Source: Treponemataceae bacterium
GTDB lineage: Bacteria > Spirochaetota > Spirochaetia > Treponematales > Treponemataceae
NCBI GenBank assembly: GCA_024697985.1
Contig: JAILRX010000015.1
Coordinates: 1 to 19,166, forward strand
Length of the DNA stretch: 19,166 nt
Direction: 5' to 3'
The position numbers and the translations under genes were made by a program. This document shows, one piece after another, positions 1-8,033 of this stretch. The notes beneath the pieces are model-generated. The model was not told where the DNA came from. It ran no database searches and saw only the letters and a list, made by a program, of their open reading frames with translations. The first letter of the stretch is position 1, and every line of letters starts with the position of its first letter.

Positions 1-1284
1 AAATCGGTGCTTTTTGAAAACGAAAAAGCTTCAACTGTGCTTTCCTGCGTAGCTGAGGCTTTTTTATTGGCTGCAAAAAACAATCCGCAATATAAACTCC
101 GCTCAATTGTCGTTGTAATCCCACCGGATGACGATACCGCAAACCTCGAAGCATACGAGGCCTTTGTCGCAAGTCCACAGGTCAGTCTTTTGGCAGAACA
201 GCTTACGGCCCGAGTTGATTTTGTTCCAGGTGGCCAGACACGACAAGAATCGGTCAAAATCGCCCTGGATTTTCTTTCACAACTCAATCCGGATTTTGTA
301 GCAATTCACGACGGAGCTCGTCCATGGATTCGTCCCGAACTGATTGAAAAATGCCTTAAAACAGCCTTTGAAAAAGGCAGCTGTGCTCCTGTGATCAATG
401 TAGTTGATACGATAAAACAGATTGATGGTGACGATAACACCATCAGCGCACATTTAAAAAGAAACGAACTTGGCGCAATTCAGACCCCTCAGGTTTTTGA
501 TTTCCAAAAACTTTTGAAGGCAAACATCGAAGCCGAAAAAAATAATTTTTCCGCAACTGATGATACCGAAATCTGGGCTAAATTCAGCGGTGAAAAAGTC
601 TTCTTTTGTGAAGGCGATGAAAACAACAAAAAAATAACATATGCTTCCGACGTAAAAAATCTTTGCGAAACAAAGACTAACGCCGGCGACAGGAATTGTT
701 CTGGCGGCAGTTGCGCAAGTAACGGAACTCGCGCTGAAAAAGACCGTAGCACTGTTAACGAAAGGAGCGAAACCGGAAGAGCCTGCAACAGCAGCACCGC
801 AATAACCAGCGCCCTACGTATTGGGCTCGGCTACGACCTGCACGCGCTCGTCGAAGGCCGCCCCCTCATTTTAGGCGGCGTTAAAATCGAAAGCTCGCTC
901 GGAGAAGACGGACATTCAGACGGAGACGTCCTCCTTCACGCCGTTACCGATGCCCTTCTTGGGGCGGCCGGACTGGGCGACATCGGAGAGTTCTTCCCGC
1001 CGTCAGACAGCAGGTGGAAGGACGCAGATTCGAAGATGCTTTTGAAAACTTGCTGGGATAAGATTGTAGAAAAAGGTTGGAAACTTGGAAACCTTGACTG
1101 CGTAATCAATATCGAAAAACCGAAAATTCTGCCTCACAGAAATGCTATCAGAGAATCAATTGCTAAAATTTTGGGATGCGGTACAGACCAGATTTTTGTT
1201 AAGGCCAAGACCGGTGAAAAACTCGGCGAAATCGGACAATCAAAGGCCGTGCAGGTTTGGTGCACAGCCCTTTTGACAAAATAA
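1..1284 (+). CDS. ispDF: Bifunctional IspD/IspF isoprenoid enzyme, 5' truncated by the window
   Basis: Catalyses two steps of the cytoplasmic MEP pathway: CTP-dependent cytidylyl transfer to MEP (IspD) and cyclisation to MEcPP (IspF). The frame is open from base 1, and the protein lacks its first roughly 20 residues, where IspD carries its glycine-rich CTP-binding loop; the GTG at 7 is therefore probably internal. Counting that GTG codon as residue 1, the IspD part spans about 1-222, with IHDGARPW and the late TDDTEIW and NNKKITYASD motifs. The IspF part begins near 272 with GLGYDLH (metal ligands D277 and H279), then GHSDGDVLLHAVTDALLGA, DIGEFFPP and TGEKLGEIG. A linker of about 50 Ser/Thr/Asn/Gly/Arg-rich residues joins the halves, longer than I expect for this fusion. 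The gene converges on the minus-strand array. Identification is firm; the true start lies outside the window. Confidence 0.95.
   Translation, partial: KSVLFENEKASTVLSCVAEAFLLAAKNNPQYKLRSIVVVIPPDDDTANLEAYEAFVASPQVSLLAEQLTARVDFVPGGQTRQESVKIALDFLSQLNPDFVAIHDGARPWIRPELIEKCLKTAFEKGSCAPVINVVDTIKQIDGDDNTISAHLKRNELGAIQTPQVFDFQKLLKANIEAEKNNFSATDDTEIWAKFSGEKVFFCEGDENNKKITYASDVKNLCETKTNAGDRNCSGGSCASNGTRAEKDRSTVNERSETGRACNSSTAITSALRIGLGYDLHALVEGRPLILGGVKIESSLGEDGHSDGDVLLHAVTDALLGAAGLGDIGEFFPPSDSRWKDADSKMLLKTCWDKIVEKGWKLGNLDCVINIEKPKILPHRNAIRESIAKILGCGTDQIFVKAKTGEKLGEIGQSKAVQVWCTALLTK
1245..1273 (+). terminator. Possible terminator hairpin inside the 3' end of ispDF
   Basis: GGCCGTGCA at 1245-1253 can pair with TGCACAGCC at 1261-1269 with one mismatch and a seven-base loop, followed by CTTTT. 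The hairpin lies in coding sequence a few codons before the ispDF stop, and its T-run is short. It could help stop transcription at this convergent junction, but it may be chance. No better hairpin is visible in the 21 bases between the two genes. Confidence 0.2.
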
Positions 1285-1305
1285 GTTTTACTGACCTTTA
1301 AGATT

Positions 1306-4300
1306 TTATAAACCGAGTGTCATTTCAACTACACCCAGCGGAACGCCGAGTTTTTCTGAAATGGCCTCGTTTGACCAGCCTAATTTCTTCAACTGCTTGA
1401 TATTTTCCTTAAGCTGTACGTTTGGTGCATGCGAATCCGAAGATGAAGTTGCGCCGCTAGCCAGTTTTCCGAGCAACGAAAGGTTGTCCGAAGAACGCTT
1501 GTCCAAATCTTTGAGACGATTTTCTGTTCGACCCAGCCATTCCTTCGAACTTTTGAGTTCTTCAAAATGCTTGTTGGTTTCTTCCATAATGCTGTCCAAA
1601 GATTCAAGTTTTGCAATTGCATCCTTGATTCTAGGCATATTTTCCATAATCTGATTGAGATCCTGGCGAAGATTTGAAACCTGTTCCGGCATGTCCGTTG
1701 TTTGTCGTGCGCAAGATTCAATACGTTTTTCAACCTGCTGAAGACTGTCGAATGCGCGGTCAACCTCGCCGACGGTCTTATCGATGATTTTTTCTTTCTT
1801 TTCAAGAGCAGCATATCGAGTTGAAATGTCTTCGAGCGTCTCCTGGAATTTAGTAATTTCAAAGTGGAGTGACTGTACTGAAGAATTTTTCTCGTCCAAT
1901 TCCTCGAGTTTTTTATCAATTGCATCAGAAGTTACAAGCAGCTTGTTGAAATTTGCTTCCATTGTGTCCAGCGCTCCCTTTTCCTTGGTAAAGCGGGATG
2001 CAGTCTTTTCGACTTCTTCCTGAATTCTTCTGACTTTTTCGAAATCTTCCTGAATTGAATTTACTGTCTTGGTGAATGACTCAACCTTGGAGATTTCGCC
2101 CTTGATTTCACCGACCTTAGAATTCAGGCTCTCTGCAAGTTCATTTGCCTTATCGATAACCTGTGACTGAGTAACAAAGTTTTTGATTTTTTTATCGAGG
2201 CTGTCGATTTCCTCATTGAGCTTGTTAGCATCATTCTGGATTTTAAGAACGATATCTTCCTGAGCCGCATTTGTTTTTGCCTCAAGTTCCTGAATGATGA
2301 GCTTCTCGTTTCTGAGTCTGTTTTCAATATCCTTGAACTGCTCTTCCGAATTTTTCTTGGCCTCGCGATAAAGCGAATCGTAGGTTTCCTTGAGTTCGCT
2401 GATCATTTCGCTTGAACGCTGTTCATACTGATTGACGGCAAGTTTTGTCGTTTCTGAAAGACCTGAAATTTCAGTTGAAAGCTGATTCTTTGACTCTTCG
2501 AGCTGAGACACGAAGTTGCCGAAATCAATCTGGAAGGAATTTTTGGTCTGCTCGATTGTTTCATCAGCCGAATGAGCAAGATTTTCGATTTTGCCCGAGT
2601 ACATGAGATTTGCATCCTCAAACTGCAAGTTAACCCTTTCTTTCCAGTTTGAAAGATCGCTTTTGAGGGATTCAATTTCTGTTTCAGAATTTGACCTTGC
2701 ATCGTCAAAGCTTGATGAAATTGATGCAATCTGCTGATTGATGTCCTTCTGGAAATTTCCAACCTGCTCGTTTAGTTTCTGGACATAGCTGTTCATTTCT
2801 GATTTGAGGTACTCTGAACAGTTGCTCTGTGATTCTGACAGCTGTGCATGATAGTTGCCTACGAAATCATTGATTGCTGATTCAAGCTCTGACTTTTTAT
2901 TTTCAAGCAGATTTTCGTTAGTTTCGAATCTATCCTGAATTTTATCAAACTGTCCCTGAACATCAGACTGGAGTTCTGAAAGTTTTTGGTTGAGGTTTTC
3001 AACGTAGTTATTTTCGATTGTATTCTGTTTTTCAATGTAGTTTGCACGAAGATCGTCGAGCCGGTCATTGAAATTTTCTTTCCAGATTTCAACTGACTGT
3101 GAAAGTTCTTCCTTTCGTTGGTTCAAATCCTTGAAGAAGTCTTCTTCGAAGTCGCCAAGTTTTCCGTTTACGTTGTCGAATGCACGTTTTTTGAGTTCAG
3201 CAAGTTCATCTTCAAGACTCTGCATCCTGATTGATGATTCCTCAGTGTGGACCTTCATTTCAGACTGGAAATCTGAATACTGTTTTTTCTGTGCCTTTGT
3301 GAAGCTTTCAAAATCGCTCTGAACTCTGGACTGAACCAGACTCATCGATTCTTTGAGTGAAGCTTCAAGCGCATCACTGTCGCCTGTTGATTCTTCGAGA
3401 CGTTCGAATCTGTAGAACATATCGTTTTTCAGTGAATCAAGCTTGCTGTTTGCATCTTCAAAAAGCTTGTTGCTTTCTTTTTCAAACTTCTGTGAAAATC
3501 CGTTAACCGAATTGTCCACATCCTCGCGGATTTTCTGCAACTGATTTTCAATGTTATTCTGAATTACATTAACCTTATCAGAACTTGATTTTTCGATATT
3601 TTCAATCTGTGTAGAAAGGACGCTGTTGAGGTTAGCAGATCTGTCTGCAAGTTCTGCACCGAGCTGTGAAATTCGGCCGTCAATCTTGTGTTCTGCCTCA
3701 TCAAGTCTTTCCTGAAGCCTGTCAGAAATCTCACCGAATTTTTCAACCAAAAGTGCGCGGTTACTTTCGATTTCAACATCTGCGTTATTGCTCATTTCCT
3801 GGATTCGGTTGTCGAGCATCTCTCGGGTCGTTTCGATTTTTTGTGCTACGTCATCAGCAAAATGATTGATCTTTGAAAGAGACATGTCCTTGACGCTTGT
3901 CATATCCGTATCAAGGCCTTCCTTGAATACTTCAACATCGGAACCGATAGTTTCAATTCTAGAACCGATATTTTCCTGGAACTGTGAAACTTCATTTTCT
4001 ATGCCACGGAATTTTCCATGCATCTGATCGCAGTAATCAGAAAAGTCGTTTTCAGATTTTTCGAATCGGTTCGTAAGTTCGTTTTTGTACTGCTCAAACT
4101 GATTGTCCGCAACTTCGATTTTTTCAGAAAGCTGAGCCTTGTATCTGTCGAATTGCTCATCAACTGTGCCAATCTGTGTAGAAATCTGATTTCTGAATTC
4201 TTCAAGATGGACTTTGTTGGCCTGAGTAAATCGGGTGATTTCTTCGTCGTATTTTTCCTGAATGGAATTGAGGTTCTGAAGGATCTGCTCGTTTTCGTCG

Positions 4301-5847
4301 TTGAATTTTCGTTTTGTTTCTTCCAGATTGCTTTCAATTTTAACGGCAAAGTCTTCAATTCGTTTTTCAACATCAGCACGCGTAAGCTTGTTCTGCTGAG
4401 AAATTTCTTCTTCGATGCTGTCCAAAAGGGTGCTGGCCTGAGAATAGCTTTTTTCGATTCTCTCATTGAGAGCTTCATCAGTATTTTTAAGATTGTTGTC
4501 GAGAGCATGCTTTTCGTCTTCGATTTTCTGCATCCATTCGTCATTGAAAACTTCAATTTCCTTAGCGAATTCTTCGTATTTTGCCTTGATTGCGTTCTGC
4601 ATTTCTTCGTTCTGACGGTCATACTGGTTGCAAACTTCATCAAAACGCTGTTCAACACTTTCGATTTCACTTCTGATCTGATTTTCAGTTGATGAAACTT
4701 CGCTTGAAAGTGTCGACCGCAGTTCAGAAAGCTGATTTTCAATTTCCCGCTTAAAGGCTGAATCGCGCTCTGTAAGCTCATCCTCGATAGACTGAATTCT
4801 GTCGTAAGAATTCTGAGATTGAACTTCTGCCTGGTCTGTGATGGTTTTCTGAACGTCTCGGATGTGAGTGTCGAGTTCGCCTTCAACGTCCCGAATTTTC
4901 TGGTCGAAACTTGCCTTGAATTCATCAAGTTCTGTTCCGCATACACCATTGAGCTGTTCAATAGCATTTCGTGCATTTTCAAGTTCAGCCGAAATTTCTT
5001 TTGAAAGATCGAGAGTCTTGTTGTGCTTGTCCTTGATTTCATCCTGCAAAATCGTAACTCGCTCGCGGATTGTCGAATCGATTTTCGAAGCAGCGTCTTC
5101 CAAGGCTGATTTGTACGAATCGAGTCGTGCCTGAGCTTTTTCCTTGAGCTGTTCAAAGCTTTCATCCTCAAGATTTGCAGCCTTCTGTGCTGATTTTGCA
5201 AAAACATCCTCAAAAGTCGCGTTGATAGCAGCCAAAACTTCGTCGCTGTGGGATACGGCGTTTTCAGTTGCCTGATCAATTGATTCGGCACGAGTTCTGT
5301 ACTCATCCAGCAAGCCCTGAGAAATCTGCTCGAGCTGAATCTTGTTTTCCGAAGCAAAGCTGTTTTCAATTGCAGGGATTCGTTTTTCAATTGAATCAAG
5401 CTGATTTTCGTGTTCCTTGATTTTTCCGTCGAGTTTTGCGATAAAAGCAGAGTCTTTTTTGATTTGATCCAGGTTTTCTTCAACAGACAATGACATCTTT
5501 GTAAGTTCCTGAATCTGTTCTTCGTATTTTTCGATTTCAGAATTGATTTTCTGAACTGTTTCCAGTTGATGGTCGAGAAGAGATTCTTTTTCTTTGAATT
5601 GTGCGTAAATGTTATCGAGGCGCTCAATAGTCGCAATTGTCTGAGTGACTTTTACATCCAAGTCCAATCCCTTGTTTGAAAGATTGGTTGAATTTGTCTT
5701 GAAATATTCATCGAATTCTTGAATTTTGCGTTCTGCAAACTTTTTGATTTCATCTCTTGAGCGATTTTTTCTATCCATGAATCTGATAGCAAAAATCGCG
5801 AAGATAGTTACGACAAAACTAACTGCGACCGAAATTAATATGTCCAT
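1306..5847 (-). CDS. Giant membrane-anchored coiled-coil protein (SpiroCoCo-like)
   Basis: The protein has about 1513 residues. Residues 2-24 form one hydrophobic segment followed at once by basic residues (MDRKNRSR), so it is probably an N-terminal inner-membrane anchor with the rest in the cytoplasm. Residues about 30-1450 are almost uninterrupted Glu/Lys/Gln/Ser-rich coiled coil with nearly no proline; residues 545-652 fit a regular 18-residue repeat. After a short Ser/Gly linker, the last 38 residues (QLKKLGWSNEAISEKLGVPL...) resemble a small helix-turn-helix of the kind found at the C-terminus of DUF6115-type proteins. I chose the ATG at 5847 because GGGTGGGG lies five bases upstream; an in-frame TTG at 5862 would put that site inside the gene. 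It is the last gene of the array, 27 bases after the HAD gene. The family resembles treponemal SpiroCoCo proteins; its function is unknown, and a structural or cell-shape role is only a guess. Confidence 0.85.
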   Translation of the reverse strand: MDILISVAVSFVVTIFAIFAIRFMDRKNRSRDEIKKFAERKIQEFDEYFKTNSTNLSNKGLDLDVKVTQTIATIERLDNIYAQFKEKESLLDHQLETVQKINSEIEKYEEQIQELTKMSLSVEENLDQIKKDSAFIAKLDGKIKEHENQLDSIEKRIPAIENSFASENKIQLEQISQGLLDEYRTRAESIDQATENAVSHSDEVLAAINATFEDVFAKSAQKAANLEDESFEQLKEKAQARLDSYKSALEDAASKIDSTIRERVTILQDEIKDKHNKTLDLSKEISAELENARNAIEQLNGVCGTELDEFKASFDQKIRDVEGELDTHIRDVQKTITDQAEVQSQNSYDRIQSIEDELTERDSAFKREIENQLSELRSTLSSEVSSTENQIRSEIESVEQRFDEVCNQYDRQNEEMQNAIKAKYEEFAKEIEVFNDEWMQKIEDEKHALDNNLKNTDEALNERIEKSYSQASTLLDSIEEEISQQNKLTRADVEKRIEDFAVKIESNLEETKRKFNDENEQILQNLNSIQEKYDEEITRFTQANKVHLEEFRNQISTQIGTVDEQFDRYKAQLSEKIEVADNQFEQYKNELTNRFEKSENDFSDYCDQMHGKFRGIENEVSQFQENIGSRIETIGSDVEVFKEGLDTDMTSVKDMSLSKINHFADDVAQKIETTREMLDNRIQEMSNNADVEIESNRALLVEKFGEISDRLQERLDEAEHKIDGRISQLGAELADRSANLNSVLSTQIENIEKSSSDKVNVIQNNIENQLQKIREDVDNSVNGFSQKFEKESNKLFEDANSKLDSLKNDMFYRFERLEESTGDSDALEASLKESMSLVQSRVQSDFESFTKAQKKQYSDFQSEMKVHTEESSIRMQSLEDELAELKKRAFDNVNGKLGDFEEDFFKDLNQRKEELSQSVEIWKENFNDRLDDLRANYIEKQNTIENNYVENLNQKLSELQSDVQGQFDKIQDRFETNENLLENKKSELESAINDFVGNYHAQLSESQSNCSEYLKSEMNSYVQKLNEQVGNFQKDINQQIASISSSFDDARSNSETEIESLKSDLSNWKERVNLQFEDANLMYSGKIENLAHSADETIEQTKNSFQIDFGNFVSQLEESKNQLSTEISGLSETTKLAVNQYEQRSSEMISELKETYDSLYREAKKNSEEQFKDIENRLRNEKLIIQELEAKTNAAQEDIVLKIQNDANKLNEEIDSLDKKIKNFVTQSQVIDKANELAESLNSKVGEIKGEISKVESFTKTVNSIQEDFEKVRRIQEEVEKTASRFTKEKGALDTMEANFNKLLVTSDAIDKKLEELDEKNSSVQSLHFEITKFQETLEDISTRYAALEKKEKIIDKTVGEVDRAFDSLQQVEKRIESCARQTTDMPEQVSNLRQDLNQIMENMPRIKDAIAKLESLDSIMEETNKHFEELKSSKEWLGRTENRLKDLDKRSSDNLSLLGKLASGATSSSDSHAPNVQLKENIKQLKKLGWSNEAISEKLGVPLGVVEMTLGL
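3892..4215 (-). repeat. 18-residue periodic repeats within the coiled coil
   Basis: Residues 545-652 of the coiled-coil protein line up by hand as six consecutive 18-residue units. Five of them, 563-652, are clear, beginning DEQFDRYKAQLSEKIEVA, DNQFEQYKNELTNRFEKS and ENDFSDYCDQMHGKFRGI. Hydrophobic residues fall at unit positions 4, 7, 11, 15 and 18, a 3-4-4-3-4 spacing that equals five helical turns. This departs from a plain heptad and predicts a nearly straight bundle. The DNA itself is not conspicuously repetitive, so the units are old or under selection. Confidence 0.65.
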
Positions 5848-5852
5848 TGAAT

Positions 5853-5860
5853 CCCCACCC
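5853..5860 (-). promoter_or_regulatory. Ribosome binding site deciding the coiled-coil gene start
   Basis: Read on the minus strand, GGGTGGGG stands five bases before the ATG at 5847. It supports that ATG over the in-frame TTG at 5862, which overlaps the site. Confidence 0.6.
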
Positions 5861-5874
5861 AATTTTATATCAGT

Positions 5875-6561
5875 TTATTTTAACATAATATCCTGTAATT
5901 TGCGATAGCTTTTAAAGGAAATGTCTGCATTTGCAGGCCGTTTATTGAAAAGGCTGGCAAATCCTGTCTGAATATACGCAGTTTTCATTCCTGCTGCCTT
6001 TGCTCCGTTGATGTCAGCACGGACGCTGTTTCCAACATAAAGTATTTTTTCGTTCGGTACTCCGAGTTTCATCGAAAGCTGCCCGAAAGTGTAAATTGAA
6101 GGCTTTAATGCGCCGTGCGCTTCCGAACCCATGATGACGTCGCAGTATGGCGCAAGACCGAAAATATCTCCCTTCTGTTCAGGCGGAAAATCCGAAAGAA
6201 TTCCGATTTTTAATCCGCGTCCCTTGCAGAACTCAAAAAACTCTTTCGTTCCGCGAAAAGGCTTGGTTTTAGCAAAATATGGAACAAGTCCGTCGTAAAC
6301 GATATCCTGAATCATCTGTCTTGATTTTCCTTTTGATTCCGGCATGAAATCCTCAAGGAGCCTTGCCTGATATCCATAAAAATCAGCAAGAGGTGCAGTT
6401 CTGTGAAGGACGTTTCTGACCTTGTTGTAGTTTGCAAAAAATGAAATGTGACGCAAAAAATAAGGTGCAATCCTAAAATAAAAAGCGGCACTTGGATACA
6501 AAGTTCCATCAATGTCAAAGGCGATAGCTTCAATCTGCTCAATCATAGATTTGTTTTCCAT
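5875..6561 (-). CDS. HAD-superfamily phosphatase (subfamily IA-like)
   Basis: A cytoplasmic hydrolase of 228 residues, the usual size for a HAD phosphatase with a helical C1 cap. Motif I is FDIDGTLYP with nucleophile D16 and acid/base D18; motif II is ILSDF with S123; the motif III lysine is K153 in LKPSIYTF; motif IV is VGNSVRADINGA, with N178 in place of the usual first Asp but D183 kept. The cap lies at roughly residues 22-100. The substrate cannot be read from the sequence; a small phosphorylated metabolite such as a nucleotide or sugar phosphate is typical. I chose the ATG at 6561, four bases after the tonB-like stop, rather than the in-frame GTG at 6573 that overlaps that gene. It has no signal peptide, so its place after an envelope cluster may reflect shared expression rather than shared function. 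Confidence 0.85.
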   Translation of the reverse strand: MENKSMIEQIEAIAFDIDGTLYPSAAFYFRIAPYFLRHISFFANYNKVRNVLHRTAPLADFYGYQARLLEDFMPESKGKSRQMIQDIVYDGLVPYFAKTKPFRGTKEFFEFCKGRGLKIGILSDFPPEQKGDIFGLAPYCDVIMGSEAHGALKPSIYTFGQLSMKLGVPNEKILYVGNSVRADINGAKAAGMKTAYIQTGFASLFNKRPANADISFKSYRKLQDIMLK

Positions 6562-6565
6562 AAGC

Positions 6566-7621
6566 TTACTCACTTGTTACGTTGATTTTAAAATTGAACT
6601 CTGAATATCCATCAGATGTTCCCGGCTCGAATCTCCATGCACGAATCTGACTTTTGATTTCAGATTCTGCATCCAAAGGCAAGGCATCAGGACTTGCACT
6701 TACCGTAACTCCGGTTACAAAACCGTTCATGTCAAACATAACCCTGATTTTTACAGAGATTGATCTGGTAAACTGGGCCTCAACTGCAGGTGAAAATGAA
6801 ATGTCCTCGAAGGAAAGAACGCTTCGGCTTGCTCCGACTGGAGCATATTGATAGTTTACGTCAGAATCTTCGTTTTCGCTGAAACTATAGTGATATGGAA
6901 TCGGCTTGGCGTTTTCGATTTTGCCGAGCGCGTCCCCGGTTGATGAGGATGCAGTTGAGTTCGAAGCCAAATTCTGTGCCCTCGCGTTCGTAGTCGTTCC
7001 TGTGGCTGATGAGCTTGTCGTAGTCGAGCTGGCCGCCGAGCCCGAAAGGGTGTCCTTCCGGGTCTGAACCGAACGGTTGGTATTCTGAGAAGAGCTTGTG
7101 TTAGAAACCTCATCAAAGTCATCGAAGAGTGAGTCGTCAAAGGTCTTGTTCGAGCTCTTGGATGATGTGTTTTCAGCCATCATCTCTTCGATGGACTTTC
7201 TCTGCTGTACTTTCGGGCTCGGCGTCTTGGCAGCCGGTGCTGTGTTTGCAGCCGGAGTCTTGGAAGCCGGTGCCTTAGTTGCAGGGGCAGTTTTTGCTTC
7301 AGGCGTCTTTGCGGTTGGCACTGTCTTTGCGGCGGCCTTAGGCTGTTCAGTCTTGGTCTTAGTCTTGCTTCTTACTGGCTCGACTTTTTCTACCGGTTTT
7401 TCTTGTACAGGAGGTTTTTCAACAGGTTTTTCTATGTCCGGAGCGTTGAGCTGAATCCGGATTTCTGTGTATTTTTTGTTTTTGACAGGAATAATGGCAA
7501 ACATAACAAGAAGAATTCCGCAAAAAACAAAAGTTGCGACAGCGCTGAATAAATCGCGCTTTTTTTCGGTGAGAAAAATTTCTTTTGCCTTTGCGTTCGT
7601 GTTCATGCCACTAAAATTCAT
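6566..7621 (-). CDS. TonB-like periplasm-spanning energy transducer
   Basis: A 351-residue protein with a 23-residue cytoplasmic tail, one membrane helix at about 24-45, a Pro/Lys/Ala/Thr-rich arm at about 55-135 (repeated VEKP, KTP and TAPA elements), a Ser/Thr/Asn-rich low-complexity stretch at about 140-225, and a C-terminal TonB-type domain from about 260 (SVKIRVMFDMNGFVTGVTV, then IRAWRFEP). Such proteins carry force from an ExbB/ExbD motor to outer-membrane partners. E. coli TonB has Ser16 and His20 in its helix; here S26 is followed four positions later by T30, not histidine. I chose the ATG at 7621, two bases after the exbD stop; a GTG at 7627 overlapping that stop and an ATG at 7606 are alternatives. 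Position directly after exbB and exbD supports the call. I give no symbol because the arm and helix are atypical and no receptor is present. Confidence 0.82.
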   Translation of the reverse strand: MNFSGMNTNAKAKEIFLTEKKRDLFSAVATFVFCGILLVMFAIIPVKNKKYTEIRIQLNAPDIEKPVEKPPVQEKPVEKVEPVRSKTKTKTEQPKAAAKTVPTAKTPEAKTAPATKAPASKTPAANTAPAAKTPSPKVQQRKSIEEMMAENTSSKSSNKTFDDSLFDDFDEVSNTSSSQNTNRSVQTRKDTLSGSAASSTTTSSSATGTTTNARAQNLASNSTASSSTGDALGKIENAKPIPYHYSFSENEDSDVNYQYAPVGASRSVLSFEDISFSPAVEAQFTRSISVKIRVMFDMNGFVTGVTVSASPDALPLDAESEIKSQIRAWRFEPGTSDGYSEFNFKINVTSE

Positions 7622-7623
7622 GT

Positions 7624-8031
7624 TCACTTTTGCGTTGTCCTCAAATTGACGGCCGCAAAGCCGCTTTTTCGTAAAACATCAAATATTTTTACGATGGTTC
7701 CATTCGTTACATCCTCATCAGCTTCGAGCTTAACAGGAAAATCAGCTTTTTTGATTTTGCCCGTGTCGTAAGACTTCAGTTCGTTTTCAAGTTGAGAATA
7801 AGTAACTCTTTTATCGTTAAACCACAATGTACCATTTTTTTCTGCAGTAATCGTGATTGAATCGCCAGCAACGCCGTTCGCAGTTTCGCTTCCAGGAAGC
7901 TTTACTGAAATAGCCGGAAGAATTGCAAAAGTCGTAGAAACCAGGAAGAAAAGAATCAGCTGGAAAACTACGTCAATCATCGGGATGAGGTCGACTGTTG
8001 CTGATGAAGAAGAGCTTCGTCTTCGAATCAT
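7624..8031 (-). CDS. exbD: ExbD/TolR-type biopolymer transport protein
   Basis: A 135-residue protein with the usual ExbD layout: a short basic, Ser-rich cytoplasmic tail, one membrane helix at about 15-37, and a periplasmic domain of about 95 residues. The helix holds DLIPMIDVVFQLILFF; D20 matches the single membrane aspartate that carries protons in ExbD, TolR and MotB-like motors. With ExbB it would form the proton-driven motor of the cytoplasmic membrane that works on the TonB-like protein encoded next. The ATG starts two bases after the exbB stop and has a strong GGAGG inside the end of exbB. ExbD and TolR cannot be separated with certainty by eye; the tonB-like neighbour favours ExbD. 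Confidence 0.92.
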   Translation of the reverse strand: MIRRRSSSSSATVDLIPMIDVVFQLILFFLVSTTFAILPAISVKLPGSETANGVAGDSITITAEKNGTLWFNDKRVTYSQLENELKSYDTGKIKKADFPVKLEADEDVTNGTIVKIFDVLRKSGFAAVNLRTTQK

Positions 8032-8033
8032 AA

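Noticed and set aside
4018..4692. Antisense open frame of 224 codons, Phe/Val/Leu-rich, looking like a membrane protein
   Set aside because: It is the mirror of Glu/Lys-rich coiled-coil codons, which read as Phe/Leu/Ser on the other strand. No start signal is visible.
3999..5636. Open frame of 545 codons on the minus strand in another frame of the coiled-coil gene
   Set aside because: It lies wholly inside the coiled-coil gene, encodes an implausible Lys/Arg/Ser/Leu-rich protein with no domain, and has no ribosome binding site. The biased codons of the coiled coil keep this frame free of stops.
7098..7454. Antisense open frame rich in Gly, Ala and Val opposite the tonB-like gene
   Set aside because: It mirrors the Pro/Ala/Lys/Thr low-complexity arm; its apparent repeats come from that arm.
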